A stretch of DNA of 64,000 bases from Monocercomonoides exilis (taxonomy: Eukaryota > Preaxostyla > Oxymonadida > Polymastigidae): assembly GCA_001643675.2 (NCBI GenBank), contig LSRY02000032.1, forward strand, positions 62,001 to 126,000, written 5' to 3'. Of this stretch, positions 25,321-39,200 are shown piece by piece. How positions within the stretch are numbered: the first letter of the stretch is position 1; each line of letters starts with the position of its first letter. Both the position numbers and the translations under genes were made by a program. The notes beneath the pieces are model-generated. The model did not search any database. It was not told where the DNA came from and worked only from the letters and a program-made list of their open reading frames with translations.

Positions 25321-26130
25321 TCTCCACAGAAAAGCAATTTTTTAAAAAAAAAATTATGAGAAAAATTGCAATAGAGGTCAAAAGAAGAATATTGGAAAAT
25401 AGTGATTATTTTCAATGGATGGTGTGTTTTTATGCACTTGACGGAAAGTAAAGCCTGAATGTGAATGAAAATTTTCTCAGTGTATTTATTTTGCGTCAGT
25501 CTTTTCTAGTTTTATTTTTTCTTTTTTCTTTTTTTTTTTTTTGTCTTTCTCTGTTTTTGGAATGGAATAATGTTTTTGGTTTGTGTTTTTAATTCAGTTG
25601 CTAAAAATGTTTAATAAATAATTATGTTCTGTGGCAAATCAAATCTTGTTTTATTGGATTGGATATCATAATAAATTCCTCCCAGAAGAAAGAAATATTT
25701 TTTTTCTATTTCTTTCTAGAATTTTCCTCTTTTTTATTATGAAATGTTTTGTGTAAAATAAATATTTTTGTTCTTGAAAGCAAAGCTCAATAATTGAATC
25801 GAATGCTTTTTATTAAAAAAAAAAAAAAAAAGGTGATAGCTGTTTTTCAAAATAAATGATTTCTTGTTTTTCAAACAAAAAAAATTTTTTAGCGAATGAA
25901 ATTAATTTGTTTAACATTAAAACAAATTTCAAGACAGCCTTTTATGAGGCTCTAAGTGATATACGAAAAAATGTTTGTCACGTGCTTAACTTGTTTTCCT
26001 CCATTAAAGAAAAACGAAAAATTGATAAATAATAGTGAATACAAAAATCGTTTTTTGGTTTTCATCATCGTTTTGGACAGGTTAAAAAAAAATTTGTGAT
26101 TTGTGTTATTCTGAATGATAAATCGCAAGT

Positions 26131-26177
<47 letters not shown>

Positions 26178-26574
26178 TTTTTTTTTTTTATTTTAATTTT
26201 TATTGTTTTGTATTTTGAAAATCGATATTTAAAAACTCATACTCAAACATATGAACTATTTATTGACTCCAACATGCAATGATTTTCATTTCTATTAAAA
26301 TATTCAGATCGATTGCCAGAATTCAAGAAAAAATATCACATTTCAATGAACCTGAAAATTTATCATTTGCGACTTTTCAAAAAGAACTTCACAATCTTAT
26401 CACAGAAAATATTTTTCAGTGTTTATCGTTGAAAACAGAAAAATTGAAATATAGAATTTTTTTTTTATTTTTATTGTTGAAACAGAATAAATACAACATA
26501 AAAATATAAATAGAAAAATTTTTGAATGTTTATTTTACTATTTCATGGTACAGTTAGTGTAAAAAATACCGGAC
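25321..26574. other. AT-rich intergenic region with no supported gene
   Basis: About 1.25 kb between the kinase stop and the foldback element. Dominated by A and T runs, including a run of 17 A near 25816-25832. A 76-codon frame at 26279-26509 looks partly protein-like, but it has no flanking gene structure, so it is not called. No tRNA-like cloverleaf was noticed. Confidence 0.5.
26132..26189. repeat. Poly(T) tract (44 T, A, 13 T)
   Basis: Longest homopolymer in the window. On the minus strand it is poly(A), which could be a retroposed poly(A) tail or simple slippage; nothing adjacent identifies a retrocopy. Confidence 0.85.
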
Positions 26575-26923
26575 ATCGCATATAATACCGGACAAGATAG
26601 ATTTCACAATAACTACAAGAGGAATAATTCTGTCAATTTTCCTCAAAATATATCTCATTAATGCAAACTCAATTGATACACGAGACTTTCAAAACTTCCT
26701 CGTTAATGCTCAGAAAATTTTATTATTTGATTCTCGGATAAACTCAAAATCCTATTTCTCCGAGATTTCAATCATTCATTTTTTCTGAGCACAAATGAAG
26801 CTATTTTGAAAGTCTCGTTTATCGAATGAGTTTGTATTGATGAGATATATTTTGAGGAAAATTGACAGAATTATTCCTCTTGTAGTTATTGTGAAATCTA
26901 TCTTGTCCGGTATTATATGCGAT
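26575..26923. mobile_element. Foldback (MITE-like) element: 349-bp near-complete hairpin
   Basis: The outer 84 bp at 26575-26658 is a perfect reverse complement of 26840-26923. The inner parts (about 26659-26738 against 26760-26839) still pair at roughly three quarters of positions, for example TGCTCAGAAAA with TTTTCTGAGCA and TCTCGGA with TCCGAGA, leaving a loop of about 20 nt near 26740-26759. No coding capacity and no clear target-site duplication. The sequence AATACCGGACA occurs just outside the left tip and again 20 bp inside it. Shape and size fit a non-autonomous inverted-repeat transposon; a transcribed hairpin RNA source is the alternative. Confidence 0.75.
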
Positions 26924-27157
26924 ATCTATATGTCATCCCTCTTTTTTCAGAATAATTTATTTTATCTCAAAAAAATTCTCCTTGAAATATATGGAAATTT
27001 CATTTTCTTTGTTATTTTTATTGAAAACCATTTTTCAGAAATAGAAAGAAATTAATTGTTTAACAATATTTTTGTTTTAGAAAATAATGATCAACACATA
27101 CATTATTAGGTTACTCAATTAATAAATATTTTATTTTTTTTCTCAGAAAATAAAAAG

Positions 27158-28511
27158 ATGTCAACACGACAGATGTCTCAAGCAATGGGTAATGTGATAT
27201 TTCTTATGATATTTTGATGTATTGACTGCAATTTTATGTTTTATAGGCCTCGACGCCGAAGCACAACGAAAAATGGAATCAAAGTACGATAAAGCACTAG
27301 AAGCGGAAATAATCGAATGGATTGAAAAAGAAACAGGAAGCAAAATAACATCCTTCCTTCCTGATCTTAAAAGCGGGGTTATTCTTTGCAAGTTTGCATT
27401 TTCTGAAATTTAAAGAAAAAAATTTATATTTTGTGTTTATTTAAGCTTAATCAATAAGTTTTTGCCTGGAAGTGTTCCTCGTATCAGTAAAATGTCGAAT
27501 GCTTTTCAACAAATGGTAATATTAAAAATTTTCATATCAAACTAGTGATGTTTTTTTTTTCAAAAGGAAAATCTGTCACAATTTTTATCAGCTTGCCGTA
27601 AGTTCGGGCTCCCAGAACATTGTCTGTTTCGTACAGTAGATGTGTATGAAAATGATCTTCCAATGCCCCTTCTCGACACACTTATCACGCTTCGACGCCA
27701 TGTTGAATCAAAAGGATCATCAGCAAAACCTGCACCAAAAGCTCCTTCACCAAAGCCTCAATCTCAAGTTCAAGAAACACCAAAGGCTGCCACAAGCCAA
27801 TGTTCTTCGTCTGCTCCACAACCTGCTTCTCCAAAAAGTTCAGTTGAACCAGCAAAAATTGAACAATCCTCATCTTCAACGCCATCATCGGTTTCTTCTT
27901 CTTCGACACAACCTTCCTCTTCCATTGGCTCAGCTCATGGATTTTCTCGGGAGATTGTTGATAGAGTAAATGCAAAGTTGAAACCAGAAGACATAGCGAA
28001 TTTAACACAATGGATTGAAGCAGTTCTTAAGACACCAGGTGCATCTTCAGGAAAAACATTTGGCGAATGGCTGCACAGCGGAGTTGTCCTTTGCCAGCTT
28101 GTTAACACAATTAAACCAGGAACAATAAAGAAAATTAACATGCAATCATCACCATTCTTCCAGAGGGTTTGAAAGATAAATACTTTAACTAAATTTTGTT
28201 TTTGCTTCAAATTTGAATCGACGGAATTTAACCTTTTAAAATATTTATTGAATTTAAAAATTTGTTAATTTTTATTAAAAAATATATAATTATTTTTATT
28301 TTTAATTTGCTCTTTATTTTGTATTTTTTTACAGGAAAATATAAACAATTACTTGTTGGGCTGCAGATCTTTTGGCTTGAACGAATCCGACTTATTCCGT
28401 ACAGATGAATTATTTGAAGAGCGAAATATGACAAGCGTAGTTCAGAACTTGCTGAATTTCGCGCGTTTGTCGAAAAATGTTCCTGGATTTTCTGGGCCTT
28501 ATTTAGGATGA
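27158..28511 (+). CDS. Calponin/transgelin-like protein with two CH domains
   Basis: Likely actin-binding cytoskeletal protein. Exons 27158-27188, 27247-27391, 27446-27515, 27567-28166, 28335-28511 (TGA); total 1,023 nt, 340 aa. CH domain 1 spans about residues 20-125: IIEWIEKETG, then LPDLKSGVILC joined across an intron to LINKFLPGSV, then FLSACRKFGLPEHCLFRTVD. A Ser/Pro/Gln-rich linker of about 90 residues follows. CH domain 2 spans about 230-325: LTQWIEAVL, FGEWLHSGVVLCQLVN, NINNYLLGCRSFGLNESDLF, ending with a transgelin-like FSGPYLG tail. Both are type-3 (calponin) CH domains, and the ENxxxFLxxCRxFGL core recurs in each. Single-CH calponin proteins are usual in protists; two copies in one chain are less so, and this arrangement differs from the CH1-CH2 tandem of alpha-actinin. 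Exon 1 has only 31 coding nt. Confidence 0.9.
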
Positions 28512-28827
28512 ACCAATTGTGTTGATTTAGCATTTGTGTTTTGAATCCTGTAAATTTCAGTTTCATAAAATTTTTAATATGAAAGTTGTATTTCGAGTTC
28601 AAGTACATATTAATTGTTAATATTTTTTTGAATAGCAAGATTTTGCACATTTTTCCATTTCATAAATCGAATAACATCTTTTGACACAGTTTATACCAAA
28701 ACTTAAATATTTGAAAAAAATTGTGATTATATTTGGACAATACTGTTGATAGATTCTCAAAAAAAATTATGATCACGCCCTTTTGTTGAATATATTCCTT
28801 TTCATTTTTGTTGTATTTTCGTTTTTA
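28512..28827. other. AT-rich intergenic spacer
   Basis: 316 bp between two same-strand genes; no supported feature. It must contain the promoter of the importin gene. Confidence 0.5.
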
Positions 28828-31800
28828 ATGGAAGTTACGAAAGTTTTACTCGGAGCAGTCGATCCCAGTTTGCCTTATTAATATGCTATTTTATGTTTAT
28901 CACCATAAAGATCAAACTATTCAACAACAGGCCCTGCAAATGTTAGAACAAATGAAAACCAGAAATTATGTATGAGATTCATTTTTTTCATGATTGAAGT
29001 CATTCTATTTGTAAGACCGCATTTCTTGTGGAATTATTGAAAATATTTACAAACCCATCGGCTCAATTTCTAGAGAGAAATCTTGCAGGGATTGAATTGA
29101 AGAATTCTCTTTCTTCAAATGTATGTAAGCACAAATTAATGAAATTTTGAACACATGATAACTTTTTGATGTTTTTGCAGTTAACAGCGAAACAGTTACA
29201 TATTTCAACAATGTTTATGGACGATTCATTGAAAACAATACGACAAGAATTTCACAGCAAGGTTTGATTGTTAAAAACCTGCTAGATACATCCGATTAAA
29301 TGTACTTTGATTTTATAAAGGCTTTGCAAATGCTTGCAGATCCTAATCCAGATCTTGCTTCTGCAGCAGGTCAGATAGTTTCTGCAATGGCAAAAATTGA
29401 ATTGCCAAAATTGTCATGGAGTTCTTTGTTTACCGACATTCTTACAGGAATGGCAAAGATGCAAGGAATATCGAAAGTAGCTCCCTTAAAATGTTTGCAG
29501 TACATTTGTCAGGATTGTAAACTCGAAACAATCGAACCATTCAGTAACGCTTTGGCTTCTGGCTTATCTTCTTGCTTGACAATTGGTGAAAATCCACCAG
29601 AGGTACTCGTCCAAGCGCTCAAATCATTAGAAGAAGCAGCTCCTTGCTTGCGTATTCAAATGGGGAACAGACAGCTGATGGAAGCACTATTCATTCCAGT
29701 GGTTGATTTATGTGGATCAGTTATCGGATTGGCCTTGAAAAGCAATTCTTTTACACCCAGTGCAGCGCATCTTGCTGCCAAAGGGCAACCGATTCCACTG
29801 ATGCTCCGAAAGGCAGCGCTGCAATGTGTCCAGGAGCTTGTTGATGTGCACTACACATCAGTCTATTCAGTGATGGATTCTGTGTATGCAGTCACATCAG
29901 ATGGGATGAACCAGTGGATCGCCCGTGCCGAGGTGAGGAAGAAGCGGGAGCTCGCGAAGAGGATGGTGAAGGTGGGCATGCAGGTGCCTCCAGATCAGAT
30001 GCAGCTGCTGAACGCTGAGGCTGAAGAGAGAGAACTCGCATTGGACGAAGAGTACGACGAGATAGCGAAGCTATCGATTGCTGTGTGGGACAAGCTCTGC
30101 ACGCAGGAACTCGAAGCTGAAAAGGTGATGGACGAGGAAGCATTGGAGGTCATTGACACTCCTGCTGAAGGCAGCCAAGGCGGGCTGAAGCCTCTTAAAG
30201 TCACAGATGATGTGGCAGTTGTGCTGGTGCCACTGCTGTTTAGGATGATGTCGATGAAGGAATTTGGAGAGAAAGAGCTCAACTGGAATGCAGGAATAGA
30301 TGCAGGGACTGTAGACGAAGATGACGGTGATGAAGAAGGCTTTGATTATGTCGACACAGCAACCACACTGAATGATGCGATGAAGCTCTGCACAAGCATC
30401 GCGAAGAAGATGGGGCGGGAGATCCTGCCTATTGCAGGCCCGCTAATTTCTTCAGGGTTTGAGTCTACCGATCCTGGAACAGCCACTGCTGCGCTGGATC
30501 TCTTCTCTTGCGTGCTAGAAGGGTGCATCGAAGATGATGTTGGTGAAATGACGATTTCGCTTCTTCCAACTCTGCAAAAGTTTTTCCTGCCAATCGCAAA
30601 GGAGCCGCAGACCATCCGCAATCCGTATGCTGTCCTGAGCCATCTCACTCCGCCTCCGTCTTCGATGGCCATCCCTTCGTCCTTGCCTTATCCGACACCA
30701 TCATTCCCACACGCTCCTTTGTCAAAGCGGAAGACAGCCAGCCACACGCTGGCCATTCTGTGCGAGCAGTCTTTTATCCGAGTTTATCATCCAGACAACC
30801 TGGCTATTGTGTTGTATTGCATCATTGCCTGCCTCCAGGACAAAGCGACAATAGCACTCCAAGGCACACTGGCAGCATACAATCTTGCACATTGCACTTT
30901 GGAAGATGACGACGATGATGAAGAGGAAGAATCGAATGAAGGGAGCGCAAATTCATCGCAAGCAGGTGTACAAGGCAGCTCAGCATCACCTTTTTCCTCT
31001 TCCAGCATGCCAACAAAAGTAACCAAAGAAATGATTCAAGATATTCTTCCAGTTTTGTTCCGCCATTTACTTTCGTCCTCTTTGCGGACAGACAGCAAAT
31101 CGACGAACTTGTCCTCAGAATGCATCAACGCTGCAACTGAAGTGTGTTCCGCTGCGACCAATCGCTCCAAGGCGTTTCTGTTTGACCAGATGCAGGTTCT
31201 GATTGAAGTGATCAACCGAAAGAAAGCAGGGAATGTGCTGATGTCGCTCCCTGTGCAGATCCCATCAGCAGCGCTTTCGGCGCCTGCAGAGTTGGAGTCG
31301 ACGGCACAACTGCTTCTTGTGCTGATGGGCGGAGACGTGGCTCCCACTAATGACAAGCAGATTTGCCAGAGCTTTCTGATATCAGATGCTATGAAGAAAT
31401 CGCTGCTGTACAAAGACAGGCTGTTGGTTCTGATGAATATGATCATATCCATTTTGGAGGAAGGGTGCAAAGCGCACATTGTTCGATATATGGAATCGAT
31501 TGATACACTCACACGTGGAATTCAGTATATCGAGAACAAGGCGAAAGAATCAGCGTCATCCTCCTCTGCTTCATCCAGCCAGAACATTGAAGTGAATGAG
31601 TCTCAATTAGAAGGAGTGTCTATTGTTCCCATTCAGCCAGCAGCCGCCAGACAGATCGTGTCGTTCGGAGAGCTGATGGATTTGAAGAAGAGTCTTATTG
31701 ACGGAGTGAAGCATTGCTTGTTCCTGGAGCCAGAGAACGGGCTGATGTTCCTGACACACTTCATCGACACGCTCTTGCTTCCTGCTCTATGCGATCCAGA

Positions 31801-32754
31801 TGATGAGGATCTGTTTATTGAGGCATCGACGGCTGTGGGGTTTGCCTCAAAAGTGATGAAAGGAGTGGACCTGGGAAGTGAAGTTGGACAGAAGCTGTAT
31901 GTGCAGCTGGTTGGGGCATGGTATCCGGTGCTTGCGAATTCTTTCTATCGAGAAGGAGTGAGAAAGAAGAAGGGAGTGTGGAAAGCACTGATGCATGTGG
32001 CTGATTGGGGCGGGCTGCTTGGATACGGAATTGCAATCCAGATGCTCCCGCTGATGATTAAGTCCGCAACACCAAAGTTGTCTGCTGAAGGTTTGTTGGA
32101 ATGAGGAAGTTTTTTAGCCTAACTTAGAAATGAATGTTTTGTGTTTTATGATTGCGACTCGAATAATTATTATAATTGTCAAACCAATTTTTATTTGTTG
32201 TAATTAAATAACTCATTTTATTTTGTATTTTTTAATACAATTTTCTGTAATTCTTATTCCTCTTTTTTTTAGGACTTCAGGATGACCCTTCAGAAGAGTT
32301 GCAATACGACGATAAGCTATATTCGCTCAGATGCCGTGTTTTAATATTCATTTCACACTTTGCACCATACTTTGTACAGATGACACAGAATGTGCCAGCA
32401 CCCCCGTCGTGCGTGAAGCCTCCTCCACTTCCGTCTGCCCTTGCACAAGCCTTGGGCTCGTCATCCACCACCATCAGCCAGCTCTTCCTCCTCTCTTCCT
32501 TCCTTTTCATCAAGGCCATCCACGACGATGTGGACAACAGCGCAACAGTGCTGATTGAGATGGTAGATGCTCTTCTTGTTCTCCTCCGCATTTCACCTAC
32601 TATCGGCTCCTCGCAACAGTCAGTGTTCTTCACGTTCTTCAGCAGAGAGAACCTGGCTACCATCTGGTCAATATGCAATGTCAATTCAAAGTCTGCTAAG
32701 AAGAAAGGGCTCCAACTTAAAAGAGCCATTAAGGATGTGCTGGGAGAAGATTAA
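28828..32754 (+). CDS. Importin beta-1-like karyopherin
   Basis: Nuclear transport receptor built of HEAT repeats that binds cargo or importin alpha, Ran-GTP and nucleoporins. Exons 28828-28867, 28911-28969, 29016-29120, 29181-29261, 29321-32090, 32273-32754 (TAA); total 3,537 nt, 1,178 aa. The spliced N-terminus reads DPNQTIQQQALQMLEQMKTR, then ERNLAGIELKNSLSSN, AKIELPKLSWSSLF and LKCLQYICQD, which matches the first HEAT repeats of importin beta-1 closely (the LAGxxxKNSL and W-x-x-L motifs). It is about 300 residues longer than typical importin beta-1; extra length comes from acidic and Ser-rich insertions (for example about 30905-31010). The first four introns fall within the first 500 bp; the rest is nearly uninterrupted. 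Composition shifts from AT-rich to GC-richer at about 29.85 kb inside exon 5. The C-terminal half alone is too diverged to separate importin beta-1 from importin-5. Confidence 0.88.
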
Positions 32755-33244
32755 TCCCACTGTTAATGTTTCTTCTTCTTCTTCTTTTTCTTCTTTTTAT
32801 TCTCATTTCACCATTCGTCTTTCGCAAATTTCATTACATTTCCCATTCAATTAAACAATCAAAAAGCAAATATTTTCATTGTTTTCGGAATTTTTTTGAT
32901 TTTTCTTTAACTTCCTTTCGCATTAAGCAAAAAACTTAGTTTGAACAAGAAAAAAGAATTAATTGCACGATGAATCTGATTGATGAAATATTGAAAAACT
33001 AGCTTTTTGGAATGATAAAAATTCAAAAATATCAGAAATATCAGAAATATGAACCACAATGGATGGCTTTGTACTTCATCTATTTTTTCCATTAAGTCTG
33101 TTCAACAACAACTTCAATTGGGATGTGAAGCAATGGATTCTGGCATTAAAAACAAATGATAATCTATATATCTTTGCAACATGTTCACTTTGTAATTATT
33201 TTTGTAAAACCTCTTTCAAAACTGAGTTATTAGGTAAATTTTCT
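32755..33244. other. Intergenic spacer between convergent genes
   Basis: 490 bp between the importin stop (+) and the USP-B stop (-). AT-rich, with a TTC run just after the importin stop. A plus-strand frame at 33059-33322 runs into USP-B and has no family features; not called. Confidence 0.5.
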
Positions 33245-36200
33245 TTAATGAAGCAATTCATTCAACATATGAGCAATAGATTCATTCTCAACTTCCTTCA
33301 TTACAACATAAAGGTTAGCTAAACTGTCTTTGAGGTTGTCCAGTTTCTCAAGTTGGGAAGAAGCTTTAAAAAACCGAAGCATTTCATTAAAATGATTAAG
33401 AAGGTTACAAAAATTGGCTTGAACTTCCGCTTCCTTTGAATTGATAACAAGGTTACAAATAACAACAATCAGATTGGATAATAATTGCAGTGTTGTGGCA
33501 GACAACACCCAAGCACATACCATTTGGGGAGAAGATTGCATTTTCTCTCCTTCAACCGAGGGTTTCTCAGAAACTGATGAACCTTCTTCAGATTCATTAA
33601 ATAGAGGAATGAATATATCCTTCCTCATATTTTTGAGGATGATGTTAACAACATCGAAAAAATGCAGCTGAAAAATTTCATCTTCTTCGAGGATGAATAA
33701 TGAACATAAAAACAAGAAGAAGCGCGACTCTTTTTGAGGCGATTGTTTGGATGCGCCTTTCATTAGCCAATGAGAATCTTCTTTATACAAAATCTCAGGA
33801 TAAAACCATGAAGAGAGGGTTTGAAGAAACTCATCATTCAAACATTTTTTGCGTGATGAAGAAGAAAATGACTCGTTCTGAGACAAGTCAGGTAAATCAC
33901 TATATTTTGTAAAGTTTGATTCAAAGTTCATGAGATTCGAAGGAATAACAAAAAGAGAAGGGTAAAAGCACAGAGTCAATATATTTCGAAATGTGCAATG
34001 AGACACTTTACACTTATTTGCAGAATTAACCAAACTAGAAAGAATAATCCAACAATTTAGAAGATACAACGAAGTATCAGAAGTAGATCCACATCGAATA
34101 TTTGACAGTGATAACGACTCTGATGATGATTGCATCGAATTTGGGTGAGTAAAACATTCAGTTTGCTCCTGATACGCAACAAGTGTTACAAATTCAATAA
34201 AAAATTGAGCAATACTCTTTTTATTGATAGAAACTGTAGACAACTCAGACGGCTCAAGTTCATCCATTATTGTAAAAATCGGTTCATAAAATTCTGATAA
34301 CACCCCGCTGACGATAAGATATGATACAAGCGAATGATCATATTGGATCAGCATTATAATCAATAAATAAAAATAACTCAAGGCATTTTTATTGCAACTA
34401 AAGTGTCTAAATGTCTGAAGAAAATGCCAATGGTGCTGCTGATGTGCAATTGCTTTTCGAATAACTTCCCAATGATTATGTTTATGAAGCTCAAAAACCG
34501 TTGAAGAGACACAAGAAATGGTAGCTTGTCCTTTTGAAACGATTTCACAGAGAACAGACAACATTGTCGCAACACAATCAAGCCAACTTACATCTTGGGC
34601 GAAAGAAAATAGTGTTATGATGTCGAAATATGAAGCGAAAAACTTTTCATCTAAACTGTAAACTAATGTTTGAAATGAAGTTGTGCTCAAACTTCTGACA
34701 ATATATTGAAAACTTGTAAAAAAAGATGGCATGTTATGAGGACTTATTTGAAGATCTTTAAATGTCGGTGATAATGAGATAATCTTTGCAGGAGGCAGAA
34801 TGGTTGAGTTATAGAACACTTTCTTTGGGATGAACAATCTCTGACTAATGACATCAACATATTTTTTAAAGAATAGAAGCAAAACTTCATTTCTCACATT
34901 AACTCTGCTTTCAGTTGGTGAGGGCTTATTACAAATTGGAGATTTTTTAGTTCGAATTGAATTGAAATGATACTCTTTAAACAATTCACTCTCTTTTTGT
35001 TCAAAATCTTCAATAGTCGCTATTGATGAAAGATATTTCGAGAAAGTTTCTACGTTGCAAGGTTCTTTTTCGTCAAATGCATCAGAAAGACTTTTGTTAT
35101 TCTTCAATGTTGGCAAAGGAATAGAATCTATCGATTTTCCTTTATTATTTCCCGAACACAAAAATGTTAATGATGAAGAAGACAAAGATGGATTTATATT
35201 CAAAATCCATTCCCCATATTGCTGTGTTGACGATTCATGTGAATCATTAAAGCTGTCAGTTTCTTGAGAATTAAAAGAATATTTACGTTCAGTTTCATTT
35301 GATCTCGAATCAACCTTTAAAGTCTTTTCCTCGCAAAGAGAAAGAACCTTTTCATTATTATCAACAATATCCAAAGAAGCAATTATCGAAACAATTCCCT
35401 CAACAAGCTTTGAAGTCATTTTACTCTTTGTCTTTAGTAAAAGAAAGTTCGGGATTGATTCAATTGTAGCATCAGAAAAAAGTAATGGAAGACTACTAAA
35501 ATCAGTTTCAAGCTTTTCTTGAACAAGTTTCAAAAGAGGGCATCCGTAGAAAGACAAATCACGGATGGTTTCTGAGAAAGAACTGGAATTTTCTGTGGAT
35601 TTTTCATTCCGAAGAAAGTCTGAATCATAGAAATTGATTATTTTGTCGAGAAAGCGAGAAAAAAGTGTTGGAAATACTTGTTGAGGAGAGTTTGCTGAAG
35701 GATTGATCGATAAGCAGCACAATTCAATTATCATTCGATAGCTATTTTCCTTCACTTGAGTGTTTGATGAATGCAAACTTAGATCAAACAACACTGAAAT
35801 TAGAATGGATGCAACAGGATAATGCTCAAAAATAGTAATGGACATTGAATGATTTGACTGTTTTGACGCTGAAGAGCTTGAAGCAGAAAATGCAGAATGC
35901 TCAGTTTTTTCTGATGAAGAAGATATTGACATTGTTTTACAAAACTTAGGCACATCAATTATTTTATCTTGAGAGCATAAAACTTCAGAAGTCACCAAAA
36001 GAGAGCAAAAAAGCGATACATTCAAAAAATCATCCTGTTCTCTCAAAAGAGCTTGAATAACATCTTTCGATGTTACAACATTGAAAGAAGGATCACCAGG
36101 CAAGAGTAACTCATCGATCTTTAATTCATTTTGACATGTGATTTCCTTCAATGTTGAAACAAAAGTATTCAATAAAGATGGATAGCAACATTTATGCGAA

Positions 36201-39200
36201 CACCCGCAACATTTCAGCGCTTTTGCTACTGTTGGCGCATGTGAATGGCTTATACACGCAATCATCGCTTCCACTGAGATAATAATAGTTTCGTGCTTTA
36301 TTTCTTCTTTGATTTCTTTGCTTGAAAGACATAAACTCGAAAACATGTGCAAAACAGGGAATAATCCTTCTTCATGCTTTATATGATTCAGTAGATTAAT
36401 ATTTGATTTTTCTTTTTCAGATTCTTTTCGATTGAAATATTCTGAACGTCCGATGAGTGAACATGTTTGTTGAATGAACGAAGATGCCATTACACATGTT
36501 GCAATGTAATTGTTGGAAAGACAGAGGGTTTTGAAGAAGCTAAACACAAGAAAAAGAGAAGGAGAAGAAGCAGAAACAAAATGAAAGCAATCCAGAATAT
36601 GGGTGAAAAATGCCATTAGCTCAGAGCAAATAAACGAGTTGGGTTTGAACTTTTGAATGTTCGAGGAACTTTCGCATTCATTTTGATTTGTTGAAGAACT
36701 CTTTTTATTTTGAGATGGCTTTGATGAAAGAGATGCTGAAAAGGGACATTCAATATTCTTCGATGCTCCATTTATCACAGCGAATAAGAATTTTAGAAAA
36801 TAAAATTGAACACGCTTGTTTGGAGCATAAAATATCAGAGAGCATATTGAAGAAGAAGGAGTGGGAAGCTTTTGAGGCGGCATCGAAGAATTTTCAGGAA
36901 GGATAATCTCACGCTCAAAAGGAGTTTCCAAACTTTTATCATAATCAGAGTATTTATCCCTTTTGGTACATGAAGGAACTGCCTGTGCTTTGTGAATGAC
37001 TTTACAATCCATATCTTGATTAAGTTGTGCGAGAACTTTTGGGATGAGAAGGGTGGCTCTTTGTTCGTTGTTGCTCATCTGGGAGATAAACAAAGTGAGC
37101 AAAGCATGACAGACAGAAGGCGCATACGATAGAAGAGGTATTAACTTTACTGACAAATACACAAAGTAGGATTCGTAAGAAATGCTTTGAGGCAAACTTG
37201 AAAAGAAGAAACGATTCTCTTTTTTTGGAGAAGAAGAATTATTTGAAAAAGATTTGCCTCGCGGAATAATTGAACACAAAACCCTGCAGCTGACAAACAA
37301 CAACTCATGGAATTGGTAAAATGTGAGTGATGGACTTAACGAAGGCGATAAGGATTGAGATAGCAACGTTGATTTTTCATTGCGTTGTTCAAATGTGTAT
37401 GATTTGACAGATTCTTCCATTGATTCGTTCTCATTATTATCATTTGGTGGCAGATTACTATCAGAGATCAATTGCTCAAACAGTAAATGAAAAACAAGTA
37501 TAAATGATAATCCAGTAACTGCTTGCTCTATGTCAAGAATTCGATAAAGCCAATCTTGAACAATCGTTGGAAACATATTCTGAGCAGCCAATAAGTTTTC
37601 CCCTCCTGTTTCTTTATTCGTTGCATTTCTCCTTTCAAAACCTGTGAGAAACTTGGTTGTTGATTCTGAAGGGTGCACCTTTGCTTTTTCTCTCAGAAGA
37701 TTAATTTCATTTCTTTCTTCAAATCCTTCTATTTCATCGTTGTCTTGAATAATGCCTTCAGACTCGTGTTTTTGGCAAAATGAATCATTTTTTTCTTCAT
37801 TCAAAAGGCCTGCTGTTAAGCTTAACAGAGCGAAATTCTTATCATCATATTGCTTTTTCTTGGTCATGTAAGCAATCAATAAATTTGCATATAAAATATT
37901 TTCTTTTGGAGTCGTAAGGCAAAGTCGATAAAGTGCTTTCAGAGGAATAAGCTGGTGAAGCACTTCTTTCGATGGGATTTGATGTGTTTGATGGATAAAG
38001 CGGAACGATAAAGGAAATGGAAGATTTGACAAAATTTTATTCATAAGTGATACATCATCATTGCGTTGCTTTAAGAACAATTCTTCTTTCATGAAATCTT
38101 CCTTTTGATTTAGAGACCCATCTGCAAGTTGTTCATTTCTATCTTTTTTCAAAGAAAGATACCTTTTATTCTTGCCTCTGCATTCTTTTAGTTTTCCGTT
38201 TTGAAGCAGCTGATTAATGAATCTCTCTTCATCTTCCCAGTCATTTTCAGGTTCGATTCTCTCGTAAAAAAGAAGATATGCTACAGAATTCTCTGAAATT
38301 TCCATAAATTCTGAAAAACAATAAGAAATAAACAGAAAAAGGTTTATAAAAATACATTTCACAGGTCAAAATAAATGAACAAAATAGAAAATTTGAAACC
38401 TTTTTCAAACGGATCAGATGAACTCAGTTTTGAAAAGCCTCCATAACGCGATAACTTCTGGAATTGTCTTTGCTGTCCAGAAGCCCCAAAGCACATTGAA
38501 GGAATAAGTGACTCGTCCACTTCTTTCACATATTCATCGTTGAACACAATCCAACTCTTCTCTGCTCCTTCTTTCCTCACAAGCGACCAATAATGACCCG
38601 TTTCCCCACTTCCACAGTAGTTTACTATCCCAACCAATCTGTATTTCAGACTTCCTTCCGCAAAACAGCGACTTTTCTTTCCTGAGAAAGACTTCAAAAA
38701 AGAAGCTCCTCCGTTTTCCAAATGCGACTGCTGTAATGAAAATATATCATTTCCACATAACCCTTCTTCGCTCTGTTCTCGGACATCTGCCATGAAAGGA
38801 GTGAGATCAAGCAGCTCATCGTAACGATAAGGAAAAGATAAATAAGAATTGCTGTAAACTTTTCCGTGGAGTGGATCAAATGATTGTCTTTTGAGACGAA
38901 TGATGAGCGTGTTTGGCAGAGTAACAAGAGCTGTTCGAGTGATAGCTGAATTTAATGCATTTGCGATTGAGAAACCATTTTGAGCTGAATAAGATGCGCC
39001 TTGTGATGGAATAGTTGAGGAAGAAGTTGAAGCTGAAGAAGAAGAAGATGATGATGAACACGCCTTTGTTGCAACTGCACGCTGCTCTGCACAGAGAGGA
39101 CAAGGAAACTGAATTTTTGCTCCAAGAAGAGTTTGAGCAATAGCTTCGGACAAAAACGAAGAATTCTCTATTGAAATATTCAGCACTAAATTCTCTTCAT

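Noticed and set aside
26132-26189. Poly(T) run as the tail of a retroposon
   Set aside because: No reverse-transcriptase remnant, retrocopy or target duplication seen next to it; left as a simple homopolymer.
26279-26509. 76-codon plus-strand frame in the 25-27 kb spacer
   Set aside because: Lies in AT-rich sequence, ends in Phe/Leu/Lys noise, no splice partners or domain; a lone 5' part (FQKELHNLITENIFQ) is not enough to call a gene.
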